Source of the DNA: Desulfobulbaceae bacterium
Lineage (GTDB): Bacteria > Desulfobacterota > Desulfobulbia > Desulfobulbales > SURF-16
Direction: 5' to 3'
NCBI GenBank assembly: GCA_003249165.1
Contig: QKJV01000377.1
Location: 1 to 38,921 of the forward strand
DNA: 38,921 nucleotides
The position numbers were made by a program, and so were the translations under genes. The notes beneath the pieces are model-generated. The model did no database searches and had not been told where the DNA came from. It saw nothing but the letters and a program-made list of their open reading frames with translations. Shown in pieces: positions 16,267 to 26,403 of this stretch. Positions within the stretch are counted from its first letter, which is position 1; each line of letters starts with the position of its first letter.

Positions 16267-17241
16267 ATGAAAATATATAGAGATCTTTCGGAAATTGTTC
16301 AGCCTATAGATAACCCTTTCGTCACCATCGGCAATTTTGACGGTGTCCATTTGGGACATCAAATGCTTTTCAGTGAAGTGATACGCCAGGCTTACCAGAA
16401 CAATGGTACCAGTGTAGCCATAACCTTCAACCCTCATCCTTTAAAGGTCGTTCGTCCAGATATCGGAATTAAACTTATTTCAAACTGCGACCAGAAGTGT
16501 GAACTGATCGAGCATGCGGGCCTTGATGTGCTTATTGTCATTCCTTTTACTCGTGAATTTGCTTCGACTTCAGCAGTAAATTTTGTTGATACAGTCCTTA
16601 TAGGTACCATAGGCATCAAAGGACTTGTCGTCGGATATGATTACGCCTTTGGCAAAGGCCGAGAAGGGGACATTAACTTTCTCAAAAAACAGGGCGAATT
16701 AAAACGTTTCCCGGTTACGGTGGTCGAACCCTTTTACGTGGACGGCGTTCTTGCCAGCAGTTCAAAAGTTCGCGAACTGGTCAGCGCCGGAAAAATGCGT
16801 GATGTGAAAAAACTGCTTGGGCGTTTTTACCAGATCAGAGGAGAAGTAAAAAGAGGAAAACAGCGGGGTGGATCGGAGCTTGGATTTCCCACCGCCAATC
16901 TCCATATCGCTGAAGAGGACCTCCGCCCTCGACACGGAGTCTATGTAACCCAGGTTATTTATAACGGGAAGTGTTATGGTGGGGTTCTCAATATCGGCTA
17001 CAATCCGACATTCGGCGAAGAAAAACTTTCGGCTGAAACCCATATTTTCGATTTTAATGAGGATATTTACGGAGAACCGATCAAAATCAATCTGCTCAGA
17101 TTCCTCCGGCCCGAAAAAAAATTTTCCAGTCCCAGAGAACTCAGCGACCAAATCACCGAGGATATCAAACAGGCCAGAGAAGTTCTGACAAGCGAAGAAA
17201 AAGAGATCATTCTCTCCTGCGAGGAGAAATATAACAGCTGA
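16267..17241 (+). CDS. ribF: Bifunctional riboflavin kinase / FAD synthetase RibF
   Basis: RibF phosphorylates riboflavin to FMN and adenylates FMN to FAD. The 324-residue protein has the N-terminal nucleotidyltransferase domain with TIGNFDGVHLGHQ, TFNPHPLKVV and ASSSKVRELVSAGKM (the ISSTxIR-type motif). The C-terminal kinase domain has VKRGKQRGGSELGFPTANL, GVLNIGYNPTF and ETHIFDFNEDIYGEPI. Length is normal. I choose ATG 16267 (MKIYRDLSEI); an in-frame TTG at 16231 would add 12 residues of poor character. No clear Shine-Dalgarno. Confidence 0.95.
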   Translation: MKIYRDLSEIVQPIDNPFVTIGNFDGVHLGHQMLFSEVIRQAYQNNGTSVAITFNPHPLKVVRPDIGIKLISNCDQKCELIEHAGLDVLIVIPFTREFASTSAVNFVDTVLIGTIGIKGLVVGYDYAFGKGREGDINFLKKQGELKRFPVTVVEPFYVDGVLASSSKVRELVSAGKMRDVKKLLGRFYQIRGEVKRGKQRGGSELGFPTANLHIAEEDLRPRHGVYVTQVIYNGKCYGGVLNIGYNPTFGEEKLSAETHIFDFNEDIYGEPIKINLLRFLRPEKKFSSPRELSDQITEDIKQAREVLTSEEKEIILSCEEKYNS

Positions 17242-17244
17242 TGC

Positions 17245-17262
17245 GGGGGCACTTTTGCCCCC
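17245..17262 (+). terminator. Hairpin after ribF
   Basis: A perfect 7-bp stem GGGGGCA / TGCCCCC with a four-base loop starts four bases after the ribF stop. No T-run follows, so termination would be weak or Rho-assisted. Confidence 0.5.
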
Positions 17263-17506
17263 ACAACCAACAATTTCAAAAAACCATTAAACGCAAAATT
17301 CTCGGCGCCACAAACAGCATCACTTTTTTTGCTCTTTCAAGCAATTACCTTCCAGTGTTTGCCTTCCACAAACATGAAATTCGAGTAATAGAATCAGACC
17401 GAAACAATCCAAACAACACGAATTGTTAACAAATCCTTATGGAGCCTGAAGACAGCAGGATAGAAGATGACCCATGCACGAGGGATGTAGCCAGAAAAAT
17501 ATACTT

Positions 17507-18304
17507 TTAGAAAAAATAGGAAAGGGTTAAACTGGCGGCCAGGAAGTTGTCCATTTCCTCCTGATTGTAAAAAGCTCTCTCAAAAAAAAGCCCTTGTGCG
17601 GGGGCAGTGTATCGGCTGAGATTAACGGATTCCTGTAGATATCGTTGCAGGTCCCCGGCAACGAGCTGCTCTTTGCCAATTGCTGTCAAAACGCCAACTA
17701 TTCGGCGCACCATTTTCCAGAGAAAATGAGATCCGATTATTCGGACCAGCACCAGGTCTTCGGTTTCAACAATCTGGACCCTATTGATCATGACATGAGG
17801 AGATTTTTTCTTGACGACCTGGCGGTCAGTGAATGAGGTAAAATCGTGCATTCCTTCCAGCAATGTGGCGGCCTTTTGCATAGTGCCCACATTGAGCAGA
17901 CCGTCAGCTTGCCATACATAACCTTTACAGAATGCGGTTCTGCGTTTCGCAAGTTGATAGAGGTAGCTGCGTCCTATACAATTGTGCCGGGCATGAAAGC
18001 GGGAGCCGGCTTTTTGCACCATGAGAATATTTATGTCATGCGGCAGCAGGTTGTTCATTTTTTTTTCAATCTGTTGAGGGGTATCATCGGTGGCTGCCTC
18101 AAGATGCGCGATAAACCGAACAGCATGCACACCACTGTCAGTACGCCCATTGCCCTGCACATCAACATGTTCCCCATAGAGCTCTTGCGCGGCATACAGT
18201 AAAGCACCCTGTATTGTCCTGGCGTCTTGCTGTTTTTGCCAGCCGCTGTAGCGCCTGCCATCAAATTCCAGTGCCAGTTTAAACCGACTTATCTTATTCA
18301 TCAT
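17507..18304 (-). CDS. truA: tRNA pseudouridine synthase TruA
   Basis: TruA converts uridines 38-40 of the tRNA anticodon arm to pseudouridine. The 265-residue protein opens with FKLALEFDGRRYSGWQKQ, has the catalytic Asp56 in GNGRTDSGVHA, LPHDINILMV (about 88-97), FHARHNCIGRSYLYQL (about 103-118) and the C-terminal GSHFLWKMVRRIVGVL (about 209-224). Two adjacent ATGs make the first codon ambiguous by one residue. Confidence 0.96.
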   Translation of the reverse strand: MMNKISRFKLALEFDGRRYSGWQKQQDARTIQGALLYAAQELYGEHVDVQGNGRTDSGVHAVRFIAHLEAATDDTPQQIEKKMNNLLPHDINILMVQKAGSRFHARHNCIGRSYLYQLAKRRTAFCKGYVWQADGLLNVGTMQKAATLLEGMHDFTSFTDRQVVKKKSPHVMINRVQIVETEDLVLVRIIGSHFLWKMVRRIVGVLTAIGKEQLVAGDLQRYLQESVNLSRYTAPAQGLFFERAFYNQEEMDNFLAASLTLSYFF

Positions 18305-18503
18305 AACAGTCCAATAAATGTTATTGTCATTTTAAACAGCGGTTACGATTAACTGCCGGCTGCTCATATCAGGAAAAAGGAATAAAGAACACCTTGTCAA
18401 ATTCTTTTTTTGTGGGGAGAAAGCGGCAGGATCATAAACGAAGACTTCCAGGGAAGCGGGCGCTTATTATGAATTACCCACATACTCGGAGATCCAGACA
18501 GAC

Positions 18504-18582
18504 AGAATCTCTGCTGCACCGCAGAAGAGATTCTGAAAAGAGGTCAAAATTGCGGGTTTACCCCCTCTAACGGGGGAAAACC
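18504..18582 (-). terminator. Two tandem hairpins downstream of argJ
   Basis: The first met by transcription is 18555-18582: GGTTTTCCCCC / GGGGGTAAACC around GTTAGA, a near-perfect 11-bp stem. The second is 18504-18534: 9-bp stem AGAATCTCT / AGAGATTCT with further inner pairing. Neither has a long T-run. Together they probably end the seven-gene run that closes with argJ. Confidence 0.55.
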
Positions 18583-18615
18583 TCCTTAATATCCAAATAC
18601 ATCTATAAAAATACG

Positions 18616-19812
18616 TTACGATCGATAATCGGCATTGATTCTAATATACTCAACGGAAAGATCGCAGGTGTAGACTTTGGCTTTCGCCTCCCCATTTTTC
18701 AAATCAATGGTTACCGAAAATTCAGGCTTTTTCAAAACAAGTGTTGCCTTTTTTTCCTGTTCAATTCCCAACCCGAGCCCATCGCGCACCATCATTGTAT
18801 CGTCAAAAGAGATATCGACCCGGTACGGATCAAATTCAATGCCTGCCCTCCCCAGCGCCGCGATTATTCTTCCCCAGTTGGCATCTTCACCAAAAAAAGC
18901 TGTTTTAACCAGGCTTGAATTTGCCACGGTTCGAGCTGCCTGATCTGCCTCCCGAACTCCAGGCGCACCCTTGACGTGCACCGTAATACATTTTGTTGCA
19001 CCTTCACCATCTTTCACAATCTGCAAAGCAAGATCCAAACAGAGATCATCAAGAGACCGGTGGAACAGTTCTGCTTCTTCGGAGTTGACAGAGGTTATTT
19101 CCGGATTTCCCGCTTTGCCATTTGCCAAAAGCAGAACTGTATCGTTGGTACTGGTATCCCCGTCAACAGTAATAGCATTAAAAGACTGGTCAACACTTTT
19201 CTGCAGTATGCTTTGCAAGACGGCGGAACTCACCATTGCATCGGAGACTATAAAGCTGAGCATGGTGGCCATGTTAGGCATAATCATCCCTGCCCCTTTG
19301 GCCAGGCCAAGCAGGGTTACCTTTTTCCCGGAAATTTCCACTTCGCGCCGTGCCGTTTTCGGGAGCGTATCTGTGGTCATCATAGCCCGAGAGACATCAC
19401 CGAAACCATCATTGTGGAGACTCGCGACAAGTGCGTTCATGCAATTTTCAAAAATGGATAATTCAAGTTGCTGACCAATGACTCCGGTAGAAGCGACCAT
19501 GACCAGATTATCTGGAATGCCCAACTGTCGACCAACCAGCGCCGAAGTCTCGCGTGCCAGTGTCATGCCTGTTTCACCAGTACAGGCGTTGGCAATGCCA
19601 CTGTTGACGATAATAGCCTGGGCTTTACCTTTTTGGAGATACTCCATGTCGAGCAGCACCGGGGCAGCCTTTACTTTGCTCGTGGTAAAAACGCCAGCCG
19701 CAGCAGCTGGAGCCTCGGAAAAGATCAAGGCCACATCCAGGCGGTCTTTTCCTCTAATTCCTGCTCTTACTGCCCCCGCCTTAAACCCTGCTACCTCTAA
19801 TTTCTCGCTCAT
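18616..19812 (-). CDS. argJ: Glutamate N-acetyltransferase / amino-acid acetyltransferase ArgJ
   Basis: ArgJ moves the acetyl group from N-acetylornithine to glutamate in the cyclic arginine pathway; some members also use acetyl-CoA. It is made as a precursor that cuts itself before the catalytic Thr, here Thr183 in MPNMATMLSF. Other motifs: GIANACTGE (about 72-80), STGVIGQ (108-114), ITVDGDTSTNDT and GEDANWGRI. I start at ATG 19812 (MSEKLEVAGF, 398 aa), with AGGA upstream; the longer frame from 19887 would run into secA. It is the last gene of the run headed by the membrane-protein gene at 26819. Confidence 0.94.
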   Translation of the reverse strand: MSEKLEVAGFKAGAVRAGIRGKDRLDVALIFSEAPAAAAGVFTTSKVKAAPVLLDMEYLQKGKAQAIIVNSGIANACTGETGMTLARETSALVGRQLGIPDNLVMVASTGVIGQQLELSIFENCMNALVASLHNDGFGDVSRAMMTTDTLPKTARREVEISGKKVTLLGLAKGAGMIMPNMATMLSFIVSDAMVSSAVLQSILQKSVDQSFNAITVDGDTSTNDTVLLLANGKAGNPEITSVNSEEAELFHRSLDDLCLDLALQIVKDGEGATKCITVHVKGAPGVREADQAARTVANSSLVKTAFFGEDANWGRIIAALGRAGIEFDPYRVDISFDDTMMVRDGLGLGIEQEKKATLVLKKPEFSVTIDLKNGEAKAKVYTCDLSVEYIRINADYRS

Positions 19813-19859
19813 CTGTTCTTCCTGTCCGGCTGAAAATAAACAGCAAACCTTTATCTCTA

Positions 19860-22409
19860 TTAACTCTTCTTCAATGCACCGCAGCATTTTTTATACTTCT
19901 TCCCACTCCCACAAGGACAGGGAGCATTACGCCCTACTTTCTGAGCCTGCGATTGCTGTTTTTTCTTTTGCACTGCAGCCGCTTGATCACTGCGGTTGGT
20001 TTCCATCTGCTCCTGTTTGCGCCGACGCTCGTCTTCAAGTTCCTCAACCTCTTCCGATCTGGCAATCTGGACAAGAAGCAGGGTGGAAACCGTTTTTTCC
20101 TTTACTCGCTGCATCAGCTCACCAAACAGCTTATACCCCTCTTTTTTATACTCATCCAAAGGATTTTTCTGGCCATAGCCCCGCAGCCCGATTCCCTCTT
20201 TGAGGTGATCCATACTCAACAAATGATCCTTCCAGAAAGTATCGACAATCTGCAACAGGATAACCCGCTCCAGATGCCGCATATTCTCCTCACCTAATTC
20301 CTGTTCTTTGGCGGCATAAGTTTCCCTGACCATACCCAGCAGCTTTTCTTCAAATGTAGCTTGTTTCAGCCCGTGGCGTTCACTCTCCGGCCACTCAAGC
20401 TGAAGACCGATAGAAGCAAGGGTATGCTCATGGATTGCGGTCCAATCCCACTCCTCTGAAGGTAATTTCTCATCACAAACCCCCTGGGCAACAACGGCAC
20501 TCAGGTCAACAATCATATCGTCAATAATATTTTTGATATTTTTGCTGCCAAGAACCTCCCGGCGCTGTTTGTAAATGACCCCGCGCTGCATGTTCATGAC
20601 ATCGTCATATTCCAGGAGATGTTTTCTGATGTCAAAGTTATGGCCTTCCACTTTACGTTGAGCGTTCTCGATCGCCTTTGTGATCATATTGTGTTCGATC
20701 GGTTCATCCTCTTCCATACCGAGTTTATCCATTATCCCGGCAATACGGTCAGAACCAAAAATACGCAGCAAATCATCCTCAAGGGAGAGATAAAAGCGAG
20801 AAGAGCCGGGATCACCCTGGCGGCCTGAACGGCCACGTAACTGATTATCGATGCGCCGGGACTCATGTCTTCCCGTACCAAGGATATGCAAACCGCCCAG
20901 CGCAGCTACTCCTTCACCAAGCTTGATATCCGTTCCACGACCCGCCATGTTCGTGGCGATAGTTACTTTCCCTTTAAGCCCGGCTTCGGCAATAATCTCC
21001 GCCTCCTGGGCATGATGTTTGGCATTAAGCACAGAATGAGAAATCCCCTCTTTTTTCAACATGCCGGACAACATCTCCGAGATTTCAATATTAACCGTAC
21101 CGACAAGAACCGGCTGACCTTTAACGTGTAACTCCTTAATTTCTTGCACGACCGCCCGGAATTTGGCATTGGCGTTTTTATAAATGACATCGGCATAATC
21201 AATTCTGATCATTTCCTTGTGGGGCGGAATAACCGTTACTTCCAAATTATAAATTTTCTTGAATTCCGTCGCCTCGGTATCGGCGGTACCGGTCATGCCG
21301 GCCAGCTTTTCATACATCCGGAAATAATTCTGGAAGGTAATGGAGGCGAGTGTCTGATTTTCCCGCTCTATCTTTACCCCTTCCTTGGCCTCAAGGGCTT
21401 GATGCAGACCATCGCTGTAACGTCTTCCCGGCATAGTACGCCCGGTAAACTCATCGACAATGATCACCTCACCGTTCTGAACCAGATAATCAACATCTCG
21501 GGTAAAGAGGTGATGAGCTTTCAAAGCCTGATTAAGGTGATGCAGCAACTCTATATTTTTCGGATCATAAAGATTTTCTACCTGCAGGAGATTCTCCCCC
21601 AGAGCAATGCCTTCCTCAGTCATCGCCAGAGACCGTGCTTTCTCATCGACCTCATAATGAACATCCTTTTCAAAATGGGGAATCACTTTGTTCACATGGT
21701 AATACAGCTCGGTAGACATCTCCGAGGGACCGGAAATGATGAGCGGCGTTCTTGCCTCATCAATCAAAATACTGTCAACCTCATCGACAATTGCATAATA
21801 ATGTTCTCGCTGGCAGTAATCCTCCAACCTGAACTTCATATTGTCGCGCAGATAGTCAAATCCAAATTCATTATTGGTTCCATACGTGACATCGGCAGCG
21901 TAGGCAGCCCGACGCTCTGCGTCATCCAGGCCATGGAGGATCGTACCTGTTGTGAGGCCGAGGAATCTATAGATCCCCCCCATCCATTCACTGTCACGGC
22001 GAGCCAGATAATCGTTGACAGTAACGACATGCACTCCCTTGCCAAACAATGCGTTTAGGTAAACCGGCATAGTAGCGACAAGGGTTTTCCCCTCACCGGT
22101 TTTCATCTCGGAAATTTTGCCCTGATGCAGAATAATACCACCGATAAGTTGGACATCATACGGCCGCAAACCGAGGACACGTACCGAGGCTTCACGTACC
22201 ACAGCAAAGGCTTCGGCTAGCAGATCATCCAATGTTTCACCTTTTTCCAACCGGTTGCGAAACTCAATGGTTTTAGCCGCCAGCGCAGCATCATCAAGCT
22301 TCTGCATCGACGATTCAAGTTTGTTAATCCGTTCGACAACTGGCTGAATCTTCTTCAGAACCCGATCGTTTCTGCTGCCAAAAAATTTCGTCAGAACCTG
22401 TCCAATCAT
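19860..22409 (-). CDS. secA: Preprotein translocase ATPase SecA
   Basis: SecA is the motor that drives unfolded preproteins through SecYEG. The 849-residue protein shows [11 protein letters not shown] (Walker A, about residues 102-112), [33 protein letters not shown] (Walker B region), [13 protein letters not shown] and [15 protein letters not shown] (second nucleotide-binding domain). It ends with the C-terminal SEC-C zinc motif [17 protein letters not shown]. Strong AAAGGAG precedes the start. It lies between the GNAT gene (15 bases) and argJ (47 bases). Confidence 0.98.
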   Translation of the reverse strand: MIGQVLTKFFGSRNDRVLKKIQPVVERINKLESSMQKLDDAALAAKTIEFRNRLEKGETLDDLLAEAFAVVREASVRVLGLRPYDVQLIGGIILHQGKISEMKTGEGKTLVATMPVYLNALFGKGVHVVTVNDYLARRDSEWMGGIYRFLGLTTGTILHGLDDAERRAAYAADVTYGTNNEFGFDYLRDNMKFRLEDYCQREHYYAIVDEVDSILIDEARTPLIISGPSEMSTELYYHVNKVIPHFEKDVHYEVDEKARSLAMTEEGIALGENLLQVENLYDPKNIELLHHLNQALKAHHLFTRDVDYLVQNGEVIIVDEFTGRTMPGRRYSDGLHQALEAKEGVKIERENQTLASITFQNYFRMYEKLAGMTGTADTEATEFKKIYNLEVTVIPPHKEMIRIDYADVIYKNANAKFRAVVQEIKELHVKGQPVLVGTVNIEISEMLSGMLKKEGISHSVLNAKHHAQEAEIIAEAGLKGKVTIATNMAGRGTDIKLGEGVAALGGLHILGTGRHESRRIDNQLRGRSGRQGDPGSSRFYLSLEDDLLRIFGSDRIAGIMDKLGMEEDEPIEHNMITKAIENAQRKVEGHNFDIRKHLLEYDDVMNMQRGVIYKQRREVLGSKNIKNIIDDMIVDLSAVVAQGVCDEKLPSEEWDWTAIHEHTLASIGLQLEWPESERHGLKQATFEEKLLGMVRETYAAKEQELGEENMRHLERVILLQIVDTFWKDHLLSMDHLKEGIGLRGYGQKNPLDEYKKEGYKLFGELMQRVKEKTVSTLLLVQIARSEEVEELEDERRRKQEQMETNRSDQAAAVQKKKQQSQAQKVGRNAPCPCGSGKKYKKCCGALKKS

Positions 22410-22424
22410 GAAAACTCCTTTCCC

Positions 22425-22886
22425 CTATCTTTGCCAGATCATTGCTTCTTCGTTGCAGTCCGGAAATTTGGGACAATTGATGCAGTCGCTCCAAACCTTA
22501 TGGGGCAGTTCTTTTTTATCAATGGATTGAAAGCCGAGGGTCGCAAAAAATCCCGGCTGATAGGTCAATGTAAATACACGGTGGATCCCGAATGTTTCCG
22601 CTTCAGCAAGGCACGCGGCAACAAGCTGGGACCCTATGCCACGCCGTTGGAAATCCTCATCAACTGCCAGGGAACGAATCTCCGCCAGATTTTCCCAGCT
22701 TATATGCAGCGCGCCGGCGCCGACAATCCTGTCAGTTCCATTAAAAGGAAGCACATACACATGGAAATCGCGCAGTTGATCGTAAAGGGCGCTGAATGAG
22801 CGGGCAAGGAGTAAACCTTTGTTGGAAAAATGCTGCAGTAAATTGTAAATTGCCTTAACATCTTCCATGCGGGCATTACGTATCAT
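22425..22886 (-). CDS. GNAT N-acetyltransferase, short ArgA type (probable N-acetylglutamate synthase)
   Basis: A 153-residue single GNAT domain. It opens MIRNARMEDVKAIYNLL, has the acetyl-CoA motif RSLAVDEDFQRRGIGSQLV (about residues 71-89), and FTLTYQPGFFATLGF. It ends with a short Cys cluster: C-x2-C-x5-C (SDCINCPKFPDC). The pattern matches the short ArgA-type acetyltransferases known from Geobacter-like bacteria and mycobacteria, which acetylate glutamate or glutamine in place of the classic long ArgA. Co-location with argJ in the same run supports a role in arginine synthesis; this is inference and the substrate is unproven. The start is preceded by AAGGAT. Confidence 0.72.
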   Translation of the reverse strand: MIRNARMEDVKAIYNLLQHFSNKGLLLARSFSALYDQLRDFHVYVLPFNGTDRIVGAGALHISWENLAEIRSLAVDEDFQRRGIGSQLVAACLAEAETFGIHRVFTLTYQPGFFATLGFQSIDKKELPHKVWSDCINCPKFPDCNEEAMIWQR

Positions 22887-22956
22887 AATTTTGTTATCCT
22901 TACTTTTGCGCCAGCCGTTTGAGACAGAGCCTGTCTGAACAACTTAAATGACCGGC

Positions 22957-23547
22957 TCATTCCACCTTGCCTGCAGACAATTTGGAAACAGGGAGCAAGG
23001 TTACATAAGCCCTGGTATCCTCCTCATTTTCCAACCGTGTGGCCACTTCGTTGGCCTCAGCAAGTTTCTCGTATCTGCCGACAAAAACCCGAAAGGCATC
23101 AGTCCCCTCCTCAGGAGGAAGGTAAAAAGCATCATGACCTTTAGCTTTCCAACCAAGCACATCACGCTGGGCCTTTTTTTTATCCCGAAAAGATCCAACC
23201 TGCAATGAAAAGAATGAAGGGCCCTCTTGCTCTTCGGGGCCCACTCTTCCTTCTTTCGATGCTGCCTTTCCCCCCTCGACATCATCCGTTCGCACCGGAT
23301 CAGGCGGGGTAATTCCCTCGCGAATGGTCGTTTTCCCTTTCTGCCACAGGTCTGCAGCCATCCGGGTAAGCATATCCGGTCCTTTCGCGGGCTTTGAGGG
23401 CAGCAGAATAGTCTGTCCACTCCAAACTCCCAGCAAAAACATCCACAGGAATATGCAGAAAAACACAACTCCCACTCCCAGCATTCCGAAGATGCCCAAT
23501 TCAATGCGGAAAGTAAAAAATTTTTTACTCTTTTTTCTCGCCGGCAT
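22957..23547 (-). CDS. SPOR-domain membrane protein
   Basis: A 196-residue bitopic protein: a basic cytoplasmic tail (KKSKKFF), one membrane segment (about 16-42, IELGIFGMLGVGVVFFCIFL), a charged linker, and a C-terminal SPOR domain (about 120-190, SFFSLQVGSFRDKKKAQRDV to VATRLENEEDTRAYVTLLPV). SPOR domains bind peptidoglycan lacking stem peptides, typically at the septum. It begins four bases after argS, so the two are likely cotranscribed. Specific role unknown. Confidence 0.85.
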   Translation of the reverse strand: MPARKKSKKFFTFRIELGIFGMLGVGVVFFCIFLWMFLLGVWSGQTILLPSKPAKGPDMLTRMAADLWQKGKTTIREGITPPDPVRTDDVEGGKAASKEGRVGPEEQEGPSFFSLQVGSFRDKKKAQRDVLGWKAKGHDAFYLPPEEGTDAFRVFVGRYEKLAEANEVATRLENEEDTRAYVTLLPVSKLSAGKVE

Positions 23548-23551
23548 AGCT

Positions 23552-25228
23552 TTACATATGATCAGGCGCCTTCATCCCCAGAAGGGTAAGACCATTGTGG
23601 AAAACAGCCCGCACTGCTTCGCAGAACCAGAGACGGGCTTGGGTAATACGCGAATCCTCAGAAATAATTTTATGCTTATTATAGTAACTATGGAAAAGAC
23701 CGGCAAGCTCCTGGAGATAATAGACAACTTTGTGCGGTGCCAATTCCCTTGCTGAGTCAAAAACCAGAGCGGGATAAGCCGCAAGTGCTTTCAAGATCTT
23801 CAGTTCTTCAGGTGCGCTGAGCAATGCAAGAGAGGCTTCGGCAAGCTCTCCTTTAGCCACGCCCTTTTCCAGCGCCTGCCGATTTACACTCACCAAGCGG
23901 GCATGTGCATACTGCACGTAATAAACCGGATTTTCCTGACTTTGTTTTTTGGCCAGATCCAGATCAAATTCAAGCTGACTGTCTGCCTTGCGCATAAGGA
24001 AGAAAAAACGGGCGGCATCGGCTCCCACCTCATCGAGCAACTCATCGACAGTAACAAAATTCGCCTTGCGGGTGGACATTTTTACCTGCTGACCTTCCCG
24101 CATAAGAGTAACAAACTGATGAAGGATAACCGTCACTTTGGAATCATCATATCCAAGCGCTTTAACGCCCGCGAGAACGTCCGGGACAGTCGCTATATGG
24201 TCAGCGCCGAAAATATCCACGAGCCAGTCGTATCCGCGACGAAATTTCTCCCGGTGGTATGCAATATCCGGTAGTCTGTAGGTGGGTTCACCGCTGCTTT
24301 TAATGATCACCCTGTCTTTTTCATGCCCGAATTCTGTAGTTTTAAACCATACCGCGCCATCCTTTTCGTAAACAAGTCCACGGTCGCGCAAAGAGGTCAC
24401 GACATCGTCAACCAGTCCATTTTCATAAAGACTGTGCTCGTTATAATAGCTATCAAAGGACACGTCAAAGCGGGTCAAGGTCTGATTAATGTCAACAAAA
24501 ATAGCCTGCTCCGCAGCTTCCTTGAATGGTGCCACATCATTTTCATCTTTCAGAGAATCACCGAATTTGACTATAAGGCCTCTGGCGATTTCGTAGATAT
24601 ACTCTCCCTGGTAACCATCCTCGGGGAATGTATGCGGCAGACCGAGAAGTTCAAGGTAGCGAGCTCTAGTTGATTCGCCAAGCACCCGCATCTGCCTGCC
24701 GGCATCGTTGTAATAATATTCCCGTTCCACTTCATAACCGCTGGCTGCAAGCAATCGGGCAATGGCATCGCCAAGGGCTGCCTGACGTCCATGGCCAACA
24801 CTAAGCGGCCCCGTGGGATTGGCGCTGACAAATTCCACCAAAACGCGCTGACCGTTTTTCGCAACTGAGCGCCCAAATGTACTCCCCTGACTGAGGACTT
24901 CAGGAATAACGGATTGCCAAACTGATTCTTTAATGAAAAAATTGACAAAGCCCGGCCCGGCAACTTGAACTTTATCAAACAGCTCTTTTTCACTGCCAAG
25001 CAAATCCGCAAGCTGTTCGGCAATTCCGCGCGGGTTCATTTTTTTCCCGGTTGCCTTTTTCTCGCAACCAGCAATAACCATAGCGGCATTTGTGGCGAAA
25101 TCGCCCTGTCCTTCAAATTTAGGGTCTTCCACGGCATAGCTGCCTCGTGCGGCTTCAGACCAGAGCCCCTGTTGGACCCCTTTCTCAAAACATTCATCCA
25201 AAATTTTTTTTATGCGTGATTTTATCAT
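23552..25228 (-). CDS. argS: Arginyl-tRNA synthetase
   Basis: ArgS charges tRNA-Arg. The 558-residue class-I enzyme shows the N-terminal Add-1 domain, the HIGH-like motif within ANPTGPLSVGHGRQAALGD (about 135-153), YYYNDAGRQM, FGADHIATVPDVLAGVKALG (about 340-360), and a KMSKS equivalent reading KMSTRKANFVTVDEL. The C-terminal anticodon-binding region has YYVQYAHARL and ends with LLGMKAPDHM. Its start has no evident Shine-Dalgarno. It follows alr after 53 bases and precedes the SPOR gene. Confidence 0.96.
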   Translation of the reverse strand: MIKSRIKKILDECFEKGVQQGLWSEAARGSYAVEDPKFEGQGDFATNAAMVIAGCEKKATGKKMNPRGIAEQLADLLGSEKELFDKVQVAGPGFVNFFIKESVWQSVIPEVLSQGSTFGRSVAKNGQRVLVEFVSANPTGPLSVGHGRQAALGDAIARLLAASGYEVEREYYYNDAGRQMRVLGESTRARYLELLGLPHTFPEDGYQGEYIYEIARGLIVKFGDSLKDENDVAPFKEAAEQAIFVDINQTLTRFDVSFDSYYNEHSLYENGLVDDVVTSLRDRGLVYEKDGAVWFKTTEFGHEKDRVIIKSSGEPTYRLPDIAYHREKFRRGYDWLVDIFGADHIATVPDVLAGVKALGYDDSKVTVILHQFVTLMREGQQVKMSTRKANFVTVDELLDEVGADAARFFFLMRKADSQLEFDLDLAKKQSQENPVYYVQYAHARLVSVNRQALEKGVAKGELAEASLALLSAPEELKILKALAAYPALVFDSARELAPHKVVYYLQELAGLFHSYYNKHKIISEDSRITQARLWFCEAVRAVFHNGLTLLGMKAPDHM

Positions 25229-25281
25229 GGTAGCGATACGAGTTTTCAGATTTATTTGTTTTTTTTCGGCATATCAAACGC

Positions 25282-26403
25282 TCAGGTTTCCGGAAGATAA
25301 AGACGTTTATTAAGATTGCCGAAAAGGCAAACAACTTCATAATTTATTGTTCCCATCCAGGTCGCGACCTCTTCAGCACTTATCCTATCCCCCTGCTGCT
25401 GCCCCATCAGGGTCACCTCATCACCCGCGCAGGCACCGGGAATGTCTGTTACATCAATCATTGTGACGTTCATGCAGATTCTGCCACGTTGAGGAGCACG
25501 TTGCCCACGCACCAGCACTTCTGCCCGGTTGGACAGAACTCGCAGATAGCCATCATTATATCCAATCGGCAGTACTGCAAGTCTGCTTGGGCGATCGGTA
25601 ACATAAGTATAACCGTAACTGATGCCCGACCCGGCGGGGACATTTTTGACTTGAATAATTCTCGTTTTGAACGACATGACCGGTCTAAGCTGATCCTGCG
25701 CGGCCCAATCTCCCTCACCGGCCATGCATCCATAAAGGGAGATGCCAGGCCTGACCATATCCCAATGCATATCAGGATAACGGAGTATGGCAGCGGAATT
25801 CGCTATATGGGCGCCAGTCACTGGAGTTTCAGATGTTCGAATTTTTTGCATGACCTCCGCAAAAAGATTGTTTTGCTCACAACATAAACGGCCTTCACCA
25901 AGATCGGCATGGGGAAAATGGCTCATCACGCCAGCGAGAAAAATGCCCTTTTCACGGCGTAACGTCGCTAAATAAGCCGGTATATCTTCAGGCAAAATTC
26001 CGAGGCGGCCCATTCCCGTATCAACTTTCAGATGAACCCCGATACGAACGCCGGTTACAAGTGCGATACGAGAAAGTTCAACTATATGGTTCTTCTCGAA
26101 AACTACCGGCTGCAAATCATAATGAATGACATCATCCAGGGATTTCCGGTCAACTCCGAGAAAAACCACTATATCTCCTTTGATACCGGCTTCCCGCAAC
26201 TCAATTCCTTCCTCGACCTCTGCGACACCAAAGGCACTTATCCCTTCATCCTGCAAAGCACGGGCAACCTGGAGCATGCCATGCCCATAGGCATTTGACT
26301 TGACAACAGCAAGCATCTTGGTTTCGGCGCCAAGCCGATCCAGCAGAAAGCGTACGTTATGACGCAAAGCGTCGAGATCAATCTCAACCCAGTGGGAGTT
26401 CAT
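25282..26403 (-). CDS. alr: Alanine racemase
   Basis: Interconverts L- and D-alanine for peptidoglycan. A fold-type-III PLP enzyme, 373 residues from my chosen start. The PLP Lys35 sits in LAVVKSNAYGHG; further motifs are HLKVDTGMGRLG, GAHIANSAA, VRPGISLYG and the catalytic Tyr region GSGISYGYTYVTD. I start at ATG 26403 because it overlaps the upstream stop as ATGA and fits the usual N-terminus (W-x-EIDLDALRHN); ATGs at 26418 and 26427 are possible. Translation is probably coupled to the upstream membrane-protein gene. Confidence 0.94.
   Translation of the reverse strand: MNSHWVEIDLDALRHNVRFLLDRLGAETKMLAVVKSNAYGHGMLQVARALQDEGISAFGVAEVEEGIELREAGIKGDIVVFLGVDRKSLDDVIHYDLQPVVFEKNHIVELSRIALVTGVRIGVHLKVDTGMGRLGILPEDIPAYLATLRREKGIFLAGVMSHFPHADLGEGRLCCEQNNLFAEVMQKIRTSETPVTGAHIANSAAILRYPDMHWDMVRPGISLYGCMAGEGDWAAQDQLRPVMSFKTRIIQVKNVPAGSGISYGYTYVTDRPSRLAVLPIGYNDGYLRVLSNRAEVLVRGQRAPQRGRICMNVTMIDVTDIPGACAGDEVTLMGQQQGDRISAEEVATWMGTINYEVVCLFGNLNKRLYLPET

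Noticed and set aside
17440-17511. Short plus-strand frame (MEPEDSRIED...) between ribF and truA
   Set aside because: It has only 23 residues, no Shine-Dalgarno, and a stop codon close upstream.
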